Positions 35,297 through 43,339 of a stretch of DNA of 43,339 nt are shown here, in pieces; the stretch's first letter is position 1, and each line of letters begins with the position of its first letter. Below the pieces are notes generated by a model. The model was not told the DNA's origin, ran no database searches, and saw only the letters and a list, made by a program, of their open reading frames with translations. Both the position numbers and the translations under genes were made by a program. The DNA is taken from contig JANXWC010000134.1 of NCBI GenBank assembly GCA_025351355.1, positions 1-43,339 on the forward strand. The letters run 5' to 3'. Source of the DNA: Hyphomicrobiaceae bacterium. Lineage in GTDB: Bacteria; Pseudomonadota; Alphaproteobacteria; Rhizobiales; Hyphomicrobiaceae.

Positions 35297-35777
35297 TGGT
35301 GCGGTCCACGATCATGGCGCTGATTTCAGCTTCTGCGGCGATCTGGCCACCAACCCTGGCTTCGCCCGAGAAGCGCCAGACGGGACCACGGCTGCGTATT
35401 TTTTTCACATGCAGGTGCAATTGGTCGCCCGGCACGACGGGCTTACGGAATTTGGCATTGTCGATGCCCATGAAATACACGATTTGCGGAATTTCCCGCT
35501 GTCCTGAATTATGGACACACAGCGCCCCCGCCGTTTGTGCCAGTGCCTCGATGATCAGCACGCCCGGCATCACCGGATAACCGGGAAAGTGTCCCTGGAA
35601 AAACGGCTCGTTGATCGTCACGTTTTTGATACCCGTCGCGCTCTCGTCGCGATCCATGTCGATGATCCGGTCGATCAGCAGGAACGGATAGCGGTGCGGC
35701 AACAGTTTCATGATCAGCTCGATATCGGCGCTGGCCAGCTGCGGCTTCGGGGACTTGGCGTCGTCCATGGATCTCAT
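35280..35777 (-). CDS. fabZ: 3-hydroxyacyl-ACP dehydratase FabZ
   Basis: A 165-residue hot-dog fold dehydratase of fatty acid elongation. [14 protein letters not shown] (about residues 25-38) contains the catalytic His and [20 protein letters not shown] (about 63-82) the catalytic Glu. The frame is open to 35951 but the upstream part overlaps lpxD and is not FabZ-like. ATG codons at 35777 and 35768 are the candidates. GGAG lies 2 bp and 11 bp upstream of them respectively, so the exact start is uncertain. Its position between lpxD and lpxA is the classical arrangement that balances fatty acid and lipid A synthesis. Confidence 0.96.
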   Translation of the reverse strand: MRSMDDAKSPKPQLASADIELIMKLLPHRYPFLLIDRIIDMDRDESATGIKNVTINEPFFQGHFPGYPVMPGVLIIEALAQTAGALCVHNSGQREIPQIVYFMGIDNAKFRKPVVPGDQLHLHVKKIRSRGPVWRFSGEARVGGQIAAEAEISAMIVDRTNVKKA

Positions 35778-35844
35778 CGCTCCAATCGTGGTCGGCCGTG
35801 GTCTGAAGCCACGCTGCCGGTTCTCTGCAATAAGCTGATAACGT

Positions 35845-36981
35845 CTACTTTTTTGTCGGTTCGGGCTCGGCAGTTTCGTCGCGCGGCGTGGCTTCTTTGG
35901 ATTTGGCAGCGTCCGTGTCGACCGCACCACCTGACGGCAGTCCGCCTGCAATCAGCCGTCGCATGGCAACTTGTTCTCGTCCCCACTCGCGCAAAGTGCG
36001 CGCCGGCGTGCCGATCATACGGACGCCGGGTGGAACGCTGTCCTTGGCGTGACTGGCCCCGGCGATCTGTGCGCCCGCCCCGATCGTAATATGACCGGCC
36101 ACCCCGCCTTGTCCGCCAATCACCACGTAATCCTCCAGCGTCGCCGAACCGGCAATGCCGACTTGGCCGACGATGATGCAGTGCCGCCCCACGATGACGT
36201 TGTGCCCGATCTGCACGAGATTATCAATTTTCGTGCCTTCTCCGATACATGTATCCTTAAGGGCTCCGCGATCGATCGCACTGTTGGCACCGATTTCAAC
36301 GTCGTTCTGCACAATCACCCGCCCGATCTGCGGCACCTTCAGATGCCCGCCGAGCCCCATCGCGAAGCCAAATCCGTCCTGTCCGATCCGCACGCCGCCA
36401 TGGATTACGACGCGGTCGCCGATCAGCGCGTGAATGATCGAGGCGTTCGGCCCCACGTAGCTGTCGCGGCCGATGGTGACGCGGTATCCGATCACCGCAC
36501 CCGCGGCGATGGTGGTACCCGCACCGATCCAGGCCTCGCGCCCAATCACTGCACCCGGCTCGATGCGGACGCCGGCTTCAATCCGCGCGCTGGGATGGAT
36601 CAGCGGCTCCCCCGCCTCGCTCATCGCAGCCTTCGGACGCATGGCCTCCGGATAGAACAACGCCAACGCCTGCGCGAAGCCACGATAGGGCGCTTTCAGC
36701 TGCAGCGCGACAATGCCCGCCGGCACGCGACCAGCCAACGCCGGCGCGACAAGGCACGCACTCGCGCGCGAAGCCTGCAACTGCGGCAGATACTTCCGGT
36801 TGTCGATAAATGACAGGTGGCCACTGCCCGCATCGTCCAGGGCGCGAATGTCACTGAGCATCAGCTCGGGATCGGCGGTGCCCTGAATTTCGCATCCGAG
36901 TTGGGCGGCGACGCGATGCAACGGAAACGGGCCGGCCCGTTCAAAAAAGCCAGGATGTTCCATCACGGTCGCGGCACTCAT
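35845..36981 (-). CDS. lpxD: UDP-3-O-(3-hydroxyacyl)glucosamine N-acyltransferase
   Basis: A 378-residue left-handed beta-helix acyltransferase for the third step of lipid A synthesis. The N-terminal uridine-binding domain (about residues 9-100) includes [20 protein letters not shown]. Hexapeptide repeats follow from [20 protein letters not shown], with [16 protein letters not shown] containing the catalytic His and [19 protein letters not shown] closing the helix. The last 35 residues are a Thr/Pro/Glu/Lys-rich tail not needed by the fold. The ATG at 36981 is chosen. The open frame to 37038 adds residues without family resemblance. Confidence 0.96.
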   Translation of the reverse strand: MSAATVMEHPGFFERAGPFPLHRVAAQLGCEIQGTADPELMLSDIRALDDAGSGHLSFIDNRKYLPQLQASRASACLVAPALAGRVPAGIVALQLKAPYRGFAQALALFYPEAMRPKAAMSEAGEPLIHPSARIEAGVRIEPGAVIGREAWIGAGTTIAAGAVIGYRVTIGRDSYVGPNASIIHALIGDRVVIHGGVRIGQDGFGFAMGLGGHLKVPQIGRVIVQNDVEIGANSAIDRGALKDTCIGEGTKIDNLVQIGHNVIVGRHCIIVGQVGIAGSATLEDYVVIGGQGGVAGHITIGAGAQIAGASHAKDSVPPGVRMIGTPARTLREWGREQVAMRRLIAGGLPSGGAVDTDAAKSKEATPRDETAEPEPTKK

Positions 36982-37164
36982 CGGCTGGCGTCTGCTGGCA
37001 TCGTCGGCCGCGCCGACGCGGATACAACCGTCCTGCACGAGCGGTCAGATCGGGTGTTTTTGCCATTCACGTCTAGGATAGTCGCGGCCACAAGGGAAGT
37101 CCAATCCAGCCGCCATGATCTGTCTTGGTCAATAGAGGATTCCTCACAGTGCAGAAAGCAATTC

Positions 37165-37188
37165 GGGCGACCGTTTGCGCGGTCGCCC
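37165..37188 (-). other. hairpin between bamA and lpxD
   Basis: A perfect 9-bp stem GGGCGACCG (37165-37173) / CGGTCGCCC (37180-37188) has a 6-nt loop, placed 24 bp after the bamA stop codon on the minus strand. It is not followed by a strong U-run in that direction (gaattgcttt), so it may attenuate rather than end transcription, or protect the bamA mRNA 3' end. About 175 bp of otherwise featureless sequence separates it from lpxD. Confidence 0.6.
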
Positions 37189-37211
37189 AAAAATGACATC
37201 CAGATCTCGGA

Positions 37212-39740
37212 TCAGAACTTGGTGGTCGCGCCGAAGCGTAGGATCTGTGTCTTGTCGCCTTCCGCCTTCTTGAGGGCTTGCGCGACATCGAGGCGGAGCG
37301 GTCCGAGCGGCGAATTCCACAACAAGCTCGCACCAACCGAAGCTCGGATGCTGGCATCGTCACCGGTCAGGCAGACGCCCGGTGACGAGTTGTCGGGGTT
37401 CTTAGGTGCGTTGCACTTCGCATTGAGGTTTTTCGCACTGGCACCGGCACCAAACAGCGAGCCGGCATCGGCGAATATGGCACCCGACATGCCCAGGTCA
37501 TCGGGAATGAGTGGCAATGGGAAGCGCAATTCCGCAGTCGTCGTCCAATAGTTGAGGCCACCAAGGGCGTTGCCAGTCAGACTGTCGCGCGGTCCATAAC
37601 CCAGGTTGTTGAACCCGCGAATGGTTTCACCACCCTTGTAGAACAGATCGAGCAGCCGGACATCCTCGCCGCCTAACCCTCTGATGGCGCCGCCGGCAGC
37701 GCGTGTCACCAGCGTCACCTTTTCTGAGATCGGGTAGTAAGCGCGGCCTTCGCCATTCAGGCGGGCGTAGTGTACGTCGCCACCGAGGCCCGCAACATCG
37801 ACGCCGGTCTGGAAGAAGGTGCCGCTCGTCGGCGTCTTCGGGTGATTGCGGTTGTCGACAGTAAAGCCAACGCTACCCATCGACGTGTAGCGCGCGACAC
37901 CATCACACGAGCCGTTGTTCGTGAAAGTCGGGATATACCCAGCTCCACCCGGCGCTACGCCATTGACGTCGTTGATTTGAGCGAACGAATTCGTAAACCC
38001 GCAAGCGTCCTTGATCGCCTGCGACGCGCCGTAGGAGTATCCGAAGGGAATATCGATCGTATCGCGCGACAGCGTATAAGCCGTGTTGAGCCAGATGTTC
38101 TCGGCCAGCGGAAATGCCGCGCGGACCGATCCACCCGTTTTCGAGGTATTGTAAGGCGTCGTGCTGTTCGCTGTCGTCGTGTTGCGGAATAGATCAAATC
38201 CGGCAGCCACGTTGGATCCGAGGAACCTCGGCTCAGTGAAGCTCAAATTCAGACCCAGCCGCGACTTCGAACCCGACACGCCAAGACGAAGATACTGACC
38301 GTTGCCGAGCAGGTTGCGCTCCGTCAGGCTGATATCGCCGATCACACCTTCAGAGGTTGAGTAGCCGGCACCGAACGACAGTTCGCCCGTTGGTTGCTCC
38401 AGCACATCAACGTCGAGAATGACCCGGTCAGGTGCGCCTCCGTTGCGCCGTTTAATGTCGACGGTCTTGAAGAAGCCGAGGTTCTGCAGGCGTTTTTTGG
38501 AGTTTTCGACCAACAGCTGGTTGTAGGCGTCGCCTTCGGCGATCTTGAATTCGCGGCGGATAACATAATCCTTGGTCCGCTCGTTGCCGTTGATGTTGAT
38601 CCGTTCGATATAGATCCGCGGGCCCTCTTCGACGAGGTAGATCACGTTGATAGTATTGGTCCCAGCCACCCGGTCGGTGCGCGGACGCACCCGGCCAAAG
38701 GCGAAGCCCTGTTCGGCCACTTTAAGCGTCAGTGCCTCAGTCGTCTTATCTAGCAGTTGCGCGTTGAAGACGGCGCCGGTCTTGGTGGTGATTTCCTTGT
38801 CGAGCGCCGCGGTATTCACGCCGGGCAGCTTCGAATCGATGGAGACGGCACCGAAGTTGAACAGCTGGCCTTCTTCGACGACGAAGGTGATGAAGAAGCC
38901 CGAACCGTCGCGATCAAGTTCGGCATTGGCTGAAATGACGCGAGCGTCGGCGTAACCGTTCTTCAGATAGAACTGGCGCAGCAGTTCCTTGTCGAGGTTC
39001 AACCGGTCGGGGTCATAGATGTTGGTGCCCTTCAGGAAATCGAACAGGCCCGATTGAATGGTCGTTATGATGTCGCGCAGTTGGCTGTCGGAAAACGCGC
39101 GGTTTCCAACGAACGCAATACTTTTAACCTTGGTCGCCTGACCCTCGGTGATTTCGAACACCACGTTGACGCGGTTATTGTCGAGTTCGATCAGCTTCGG
39201 CTGCACGTTGGCAGCAAAACGGCCCTGCCGCTGATAGACGGCCAGAATGCGCTGCACGTCGGCCTGAGCCTTGGCGCGCGTGAATACGGCGCGCGATTTC
39301 AGCTGCACTTCAGCTTCCAGCGCCGCCTTGTCGACTTCGCTGTTACCCTCGAAGGCCACCTGCGCGATCACTGGGTTCTCGACCACGACGACCACGACAC
39401 CATTGTTGGTACGGTTGATCTTCACGTCGGAAAACAGACCTGTCGAGAATAGCGCCCGAATCGATTCGTCGGCCTTACCGGCATCGTATGATTCGCCGAC
39501 GGACAATTTCATATACGAGCGAACGGTTTCCGGCTCGAGGCGGCGATTACCCTCCACCTTGATCTCACGAACGACGGCGCTCTGCGCAACTGCCGTCGTG
39601 GAACCAAGCAACAATCCTGGGGAGAAGCCCAACGCCGCAAGTCCAACCGCTGGCGCGAGCGCCCGCAGTGTCATGCCCAGCAGTGCTTTTCGGGCCCCAG
39701 AAGGTAGCGCCCCTGATAATGTCGTCCGAATCATCCGCAT
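37212..39740 (-). CDS. bamA: Outer membrane protein assembly factor BamA
   Basis: An 842-residue Omp85-family protein, the core of the BAM complex that inserts beta-barrel proteins in the outer membrane. A signal sequence (hydrophobic segment VGLAALGFSPGLLLGSTTAVAQ, here stated as about residues 32-53) precedes five POTRA domains (about 55-440, for example REIKVEGNRRLEPETVRSYM and NGNERTKDYVIRREFKI). The C-terminal barrel (about 470-842) has the LRLGVSGSKSRLGLNLSFTE strands, GGETIRGFNNLGYGPR with the conserved RGF motif, and a terminal Phe (RFGATTKF), the BAM recognition signal. The ATG at 39740 is chosen. A TTG-started extension to 39782 is unlikely. Confidence 0.97.
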   Translation of the reverse strand: MRMIRTTLSGALPSGARKALLGMTLRALAPAVGLAALGFSPGLLLGSTTAVAQSAVVREIKVEGNRRLEPETVRSYMKLSVGESYDAGKADESIRALFSTGLFSDVKINRTNNGVVVVVVENPVIAQVAFEGNSEVDKAALEAEVQLKSRAVFTRAKAQADVQRILAVYQRQGRFAANVQPKLIELDNNRVNVVFEITEGQATKVKSIAFVGNRAFSDSQLRDIITTIQSGLFDFLKGTNIYDPDRLNLDKELLRQFYLKNGYADARVISANAELDRDGSGFFITFVVEEGQLFNFGAVSIDSKLPGVNTAALDKEITTKTGAVFNAQLLDKTTEALTLKVAEQGFAFGRVRPRTDRVAGTNTINVIYLVEEGPRIYIERININGNERTKDYVIRREFKIAEGDAYNQLLVENSKKRLQNLGFFKTVDIKRRNGGAPDRVILDVDVLEQPTGELSFGAGYSTSEGVIGDISLTERNLLGNGQYLRLGVSGSKSRLGLNLSFTEPRFLGSNVAAGFDLFRNTTTANSTTPYNTSKTGGSVRAAFPLAENIWLNTAYTLSRDTIDIPFGYSYGASQAIKDACGFTNSFAQINDVNGVAPGGAGYIPTFTNNGSCDGVARYTSMGSVGFTVDNRNHPKTPTSGTFFQTGVDVAGLGGDVHYARLNGEGRAYYPISEKVTLVTRAAGGAIRGLGGEDVRLLDLFYKGGETIRGFNNLGYGPRDSLTGNALGGLNYWTTTAELRFPLPLIPDDLGMSGAIFADAGSLFGAGASAKNLNAKCNAPKNPDNSSPGVCLTGDDASIRASVGASLLWNSPLGPLRLDVAQALKKAEGDKTQILRFGATTKF

Positions 39741-40030
39741 GAGCGAGTGTTCGCTTTCTTGTTTTGCCGTCCCCCAAAACAATCCGGCGCTGTCGGCAGC
39801 AGCACCAGAAAGGGCTTACGCGCGCCGCATGGCATTTGCCATGCAACCCCAACGCTTCGGCAAAAGGTTGCCCCTTTCGCCTTGGACGCACTCAGCACGC
39901 GCTAGGTTTAACGATTCCGTAACTCTGTGGGAAGTGGCAACTTTACCCCACTGCCCCGGATTCGTTACCGCCATCCAATTGAAGTCGATTCTGCGGCAAA
40001 AAAACAGGGCAGAGGCCCGTGGAATGGGCG

Positions 40031-41185
40031 TCAGCCGCCCATCCAGCCTTTGACCACAAGTCGGTCGTTCCACATCACCAGCATGACCAGCATCAAGATC
40101 AATGCAAACCCCATGCGGAAGCCGACTTCTTTGGCATTATCGCTCAACGGACGGCCACGGATCGCCTCGGCGGCGTAGAACATCAGGTGCCCGCCATCGA
40201 GCGGCGGAATCGGGAACAGGTTGAACAACCCCACGCTGACGGAAACTAGTGCTGCAACGTTGAGCAGTGAGTCAAATCCCACGCTCGCGGCTTTGCCCGC
40301 TACTGCCGCAATCTTCAGGGGCCCGCCAAGTTGATTGGCATTTTCGCGACCACTCATCATCTTGCCGAGCGCGCTAAGGCTCGACGTGACGATAAAGACG
40401 CTCTCCTTGGCACCCAACACCGTGGCTTCGATCGGGCCATAGCGCCTGAAGGTTCCGCTTGTTGGCGTATTACTGCTCTTGATACCCAAGCGGCCCACTT
40501 GGATTTTGCCGCCCAAGCCGTCCGATTCTTCTTTCCGCTCGGGTGTAATTCTTACAGTCGACAACTTTTCGTTTCGCTCATAGGTAACCGCTAGCTCTTG
40601 GTCGGGATTGACGGATACGATCCGCAGCAGATCCGTAAAGCTGGCAATCTTTGTTCCGTTGACGTTGACGATCAGATCACCGCCCCGCAGCCCTGCGCGC
40701 GCCGCAGGCGAGTCCGCAACCACTTCTTCCACCCGCGCCGGAAACGTCCGCACGCCCCAGATCATGAACAGGCTGGCCAGCAATGCAATCGCCAGTAGAA
40801 AATTTGCAAATGGCCCGGCGAAGATAACCAACGCCCGCTTCCACAGCGGTTTGGCATGGAAAGAAACGGCCCGCTGCTCTGGTGTCATATTGGCGATCAT
40901 GTCGGCGCTCGGCATGCTGGCGCCATTGGCGTCGTCCATGAATTTAACGTAGCCGCCCAATGGCATCCAGTTGATGCGCCAGCGCGTCCCCTTGCTATCG
41001 TTCCAGCCAAAGATCTCGCGCCCAAAGCCCATGGCAAATGAATCGACTTTGACGCCGCACCACCGCGCCACCAGGAAATGACCCATCTCGTGCACGACGA
41101 CGACGATCGATAGGACGAAAAGGAATGCGACCAGCGTGAACAATCCCGTTCCGAGGCTTGTGAATGCGGCAGACAACTGTTCCAT
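40031..41185 (-). CDS. rseP: RIP site-2 zinc metalloprotease RseP
   Basis: A 384-residue intramembrane protease of the S2P family that cleaves anti-sigma factors and signal-peptide remnants within the membrane. The zinc motif VVHEMGHFLVARWCGV is in the first helix (about residues 28-43), and NLFPIPPLDGGHLM near the C-terminus holds the third metal ligand Asp. A single PDZ domain lies between (about 130-210, with SPAARAGLRGGDLIVNVNG). E. coli RseP has two PDZ domains and 450 residues, so this is the shorter one-PDZ form usual in alphaproteobacteria. The ATG at 41185 has AGGAT 6-8 bp upstream and fits the family start. Confidence 0.96.
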   Translation of the reverse strand: MEQLSAAFTSLGTGLFTLVAFLFVLSIVVVVHEMGHFLVARWCGVKVDSFAMGFGREIFGWNDSKGTRWRINWMPLGGYVKFMDDANGASMPSADMIANMTPEQRAVSFHAKPLWKRALVIFAGPFANFLLAIALLASLFMIWGVRTFPARVEEVVADSPAARAGLRGGDLIVNVNGTKIASFTDLLRIVSVNPDQELAVTYERNEKLSTVRITPERKEESDGLGGKIQVGRLGIKSSNTPTSGTFRRYGPIEATVLGAKESVFIVTSSLSALGKMMSGRENANQLGGPLKIAAVAGKAASVGFDSLLNVAALVSVSVGLFNLFPIPPLDGGHLMFYAAEAIRGRPLSDNAKEVGFRMGFALILMLVMLVMWNDRLVVKGWMGG

Positions 41186-41351
41186 GAGGTATCCTGTCGA
41201 TGAGTGCAGCAGCTCAAATTGTAAAAACGTAACCGTTGAAATCAAAGTGACCAGCGCAAAATCCGCGCCAAGGACGACGTCGGCGGGCTAAATCCGCCAA
41301 CCTTTGATCCTGCACCTACGTACGATCAACCTTGCGCAGACATATGGGGTC

Positions 41352-42560
41352 TCAGCGGCCGTCCCCAAGTCCGGCTAACGTCTCGGCAGCAACTCGCCGC
41401 GTCTCACCGTCGAGTTCCATGACGGCGCCGACATTCTGCGGTTCTCCCAACAGTCCCCGTCCGTCAAGTAAGTCGAGCGACGCGCTAACTACCTGTGCGA
41501 TGTGGCCGAATTTGCACCGTTTGGCAAGAAACGCTGCAACAGCAACTTCATTTGCCGCATTAAGTGCCGCAGTCGCACCGCCGCCACGCTGCATGGCTTC
41601 TCTGGATAAACGGATACACGGAAACCGCGTCTCGTCCGCCGCCTCAAAGGTCAGCGCTGGCGCCGTTGCTAGATTGAGCCGCGGCGTCGGCGTCGGCCGT
41701 CGCCGCGGCCAGTTCAATGCCAGCGCAATCGGTAGCCGCATGTCGGGTTGAGCTAATTGTGCCAGCACCGAACCGTCGCTATATTCAACCAATGCGTGCA
41801 CGATCGATTGCGCGTGCACCAGCATGTCCAATTGCGCCGGTGCTAGGTCGAACAGGTGCTGCGCCTCGATCAACTCAAGACCCTTGTTCATCATCGTCGC
41901 CGAATCGATGGTGATTTTCGGCCCCATCGTCCAATTCGGGTGCTGCAGCGCCTGCTCGAGACTGGCCGTCGCAATGGCCTCTGCAGTCCAGGTGCGGAAC
42001 GGACCTCCAGAGGCCGTCAGCGTGACTTTGACGACCTGATCCCTGTTGCGCGTTTCAAGCACCTGCATGACGCCGGAGTGCTCGCTATCGATCGTCAGCA
42101 GTTCGGTCTTGTGACGGCGTACGTTGGCCATGAAAAACCGGCCTGCCGATACCAGACACTCTTTGTTTGCCAGCGCAACGCGCTGACCACGCGCGACGGC
42201 AATCAGCGCTGGCGCGAGCCCCGCGACTCCGACAATTGCTGCGACTGTGCAATCAGCTTCCATTGCCGCGGCGACTTCAAGACCCGCCGGCCCCGCAGCG
42301 ACGTCGATGCCGGTCCCTGCAAGTGTCGATTTGAGCGCGGCATAGGCGGCGGGATCGCTGACCACTGCAAGCTTGGCGCCATGTTTCTTGGCTAACGCTG
42401 CCAGTGCTACGGCATTGCTATTGGCGGTCACCGCTTGCACGGCAAATTGAGCTGGCTCTCGCCCGATCAGATCCAATGTACTGGCGCCGATCGATCCGGT
42501 AGCACCAAGGACCGAGACGCGCATGACGTCGCCGCGCGGCCAGGACGATCCGTTCACCAT
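41352..42560 (-). CDS. dxr: 1-deoxy-D-xylulose-5-phosphate reductoisomerase
   Basis: A 402-residue NADPH-dependent enzyme of the MEP isoprenoid pathway that converts DXP to MEP. VSVLGATGSIGASTLDLI (residues about 15-32) is the NADPH-binding loop, ANKECLVSAG the conserved Lys-Glu segment, LTIDSEHSGVMQ the metal-binding Asp/Glu region, and LTASGGPFRTW plus HPNWTMGPKITIDSATMMNK are family signatures. The ATG at 42560 overlaps the 3' end of cdsA by 7 bp. A second ATG at 42524 directly before RVSVLG is also possible. Isoprenoid output feeds undecaprenyl phosphate, which fits the envelope setting. Confidence 0.97.
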   Translation of the reverse strand: MVNGSSWPRGDVMRVSVLGATGSIGASTLDLIGREPAQFAVQAVTANSNAVALAALAKKHGAKLAVVSDPAAYAALKSTLAGTGIDVAAGPAGLEVAAAMEADCTVAAIVGVAGLAPALIAVARGQRVALANKECLVSAGRFFMANVRRHKTELLTIDSEHSGVMQVLETRNRDQVVKVTLTASGGPFRTWTAEAIATASLEQALQHPNWTMGPKITIDSATMMNKGLELIEAQHLFDLAPAQLDMLVHAQSIVHALVEYSDGSVLAQLAQPDMRLPIALALNWPRRRPTPTPRLNLATAPALTFEAADETRFPCIRLSREAMQRGGGATAALNAANEVAVAAFLAKRCKFGHIAQVVSASLDLLDGRGLLGEPQNVGAVMELDGETRRVAAETLAGLGDGR

Positions 42561-43339
42561 GACAAGAGTGCTCGCGCCGGCGAAACCATATCGATACCGG
42601 CGGCCCACGTGGCGGCGGTAATGGCTGCAACACCCAAACCGTCGACCCGATCCATGAAGCCGCCGTGCCCGGGAATGAGGCCGCTCGAATCCTTCGCACC
42701 GAAATGCCGTTTAAGCGCCGATTCGGCAAGATCGCCACCCTGCGCCACCAATGCCAGCGCACCCCCGCTGAGCAGCAGATGCGAAGCGACCGAGCCGGGG
42801 ACCAACTGCGCGAAAATGAAACCGGTGATTGCCGCTGCGGTAACGCCACCTAGTAGCCCAGCCCACGTCTTGTTTGGTGAGACGCGCGGCCACAATTTTG
42901 GCCCGCCGATCAAGCGGCCACAAAAATACGCGGCGACGTCAGTCGCCGTGACCGCGAACACGATAAAATATACGGCCATCGCGCCGAGCGGTTCGTCCCT
43001 GCGTAACCACAGCAGCGAAATTCCCGGCAGACAGGCAAATAGCACGCCGATCGCCGACAGCACGCTATGCCGGCCAAAACTGAGCAATCCCGTCAGGATA
43101 GTGCCGATCAGCACACCGATGATGGCTGGTCCCGCCAGCCCGACGCCCGTCAGCACGACACCGGCGATCACTGTTGCCACATGCGCCGCCATCGCTGCAT
43201 CCAGTTCCGCGCCGCGCACGATGCGGCCCCATTCCCAGGCCACGATTGCACCGATCGCCGCCAACAGCACTGCCAGCGGCAGCGGCCCGGACCAGATCGT
43301 CACCATCGCAATTGTAGCCAGTATCAGCGCCGATATCAC
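42554..43339 (-). CDS. cdsA: Phosphatidate cytidylyltransferase (5' end outside window)
   Basis: At least 261 residues of an integral membrane enzyme that makes CDP-diacylglycerol from phosphatidate and CTP. The C-terminal signature S-x-x-K-R-x4-K-D...P-G-H-G-G-x-x-D-R is present as SALKRHFGAKDSSG followed by LIPGHGGFMDRVDG (about 205-232 of the visible part). Earlier, SPNKTWAGLLGG is also conserved, and about seven hydrophobic helices are visible. The frame runs through the window edge. The GTG at 43339 may or may not be the true start. It is the first visible gene of the cluster, and uppS is usually found upstream. Confidence 0.96.
   Translation of the reverse strand: MISALILATIAMVTIWSGPLPLAVLLAAIGAIVAWEWGRIVRGAELDAAMAAHVATVIAGVVLTGVGLAGPAIIGVLIGTILTGLLSFGRHSVLSAIGVLFACLPGISLLWLRRDEPLGAMAVYFIVFAVTATDVAAYFCGRLIGGPKLWPRVSPNKTWAGLLGGVTAAAITGFIFAQLVPGSVASHLLLSGGALALVAQGGDLAESALKRHFGAKDSSGLIPGHGGFMDRVDGLGVAAITAATWAAGIDMVSPARALLSW

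Overview
The window is a high-GC chromosomal segment that most resembles an alphaproteobacterium of the order Hyphomicrobiales (Rhizobiales). The evidence is the envelope operon order cdsA-dxr-rseP-bamA-lpxD-fabZ-lpxA-lpxI-lpxB, the use of LpxI instead of LpxH, a CpdR-type single-domain response regulator, groESL under a CIRCE operator, an ExoR-like Sel1-repeat periplasmic protein, and several families of intergenic palindromes. Genus cannot be fixed from the sequence alone. No tRNA, rRNA, CRISPR array or prophage was recognised.

Left part (1-14450). The window opens inside an IS1380-family insertion sequence that sits directly behind the stop codon of a maf-type nucleotide pyrophosphatase gene, which is translationally coupled to dusA. 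Next comes a small accessory stretch with two orphan genes (a 267-residue protein with a possible helix-turn-helix and a 161-residue secreted coiled-coil protein) around an AT-rich spacer. Housekeeping and enzyme genes follow: a Nudix hydrolase, priA, murJ (divergent from priA), a polytopic membrane protein, hslU (without hslV next to it), a GNAT acetyltransferase and a glutathione S-transferase. A two-domain universal stress protein gene is interrupted by one in-frame TGA.

Middle (14451-31800). groES-groEL (minus strand) carries a sigma70-like promoter, a CIRCE operator, an inverted repeat between the two genes and a hairpin terminator behind groEL. cpdR, a DUF442-type phosphatase and an MFS transporter follow. 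Then comes the most unusual locus: a 1160-residue protein with two P-loop ATPase modules (an ORC/STAND-like N-terminal module and a HerA/FtsK-like C-terminal module) and, upstream of it on the same strand, a 400-residue partner of unknown function. ilvD and an overlapping ExoR-like gene lie next. A DUF898 membrane protein is coupled to an M48 metalloprotease fused to a coiled-coil linker and TPR repeats.

Right part (31813-43339). This is one long minus-strand envelope-biogenesis cluster: cdsA (cut by the window edge), dxr, rseP, bamA, lpxD, fabZ, lpxA, lpxI, lpxB. It links phospholipid, isoprenoid, outer-membrane protein and lipid A synthesis. Overlapping start and stop codons join fabZ-lpxA-lpxI-lpxB and cdsA-dxr. 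lpxI is about 165 residues longer than usual and appears to carry a degenerate second copy of its C-terminal domain.

Intergenic regions are rich in structured repeats of at least four unrelated sequence types (9608-9713, 14629-14695, 16410-16502, 31682-31793).
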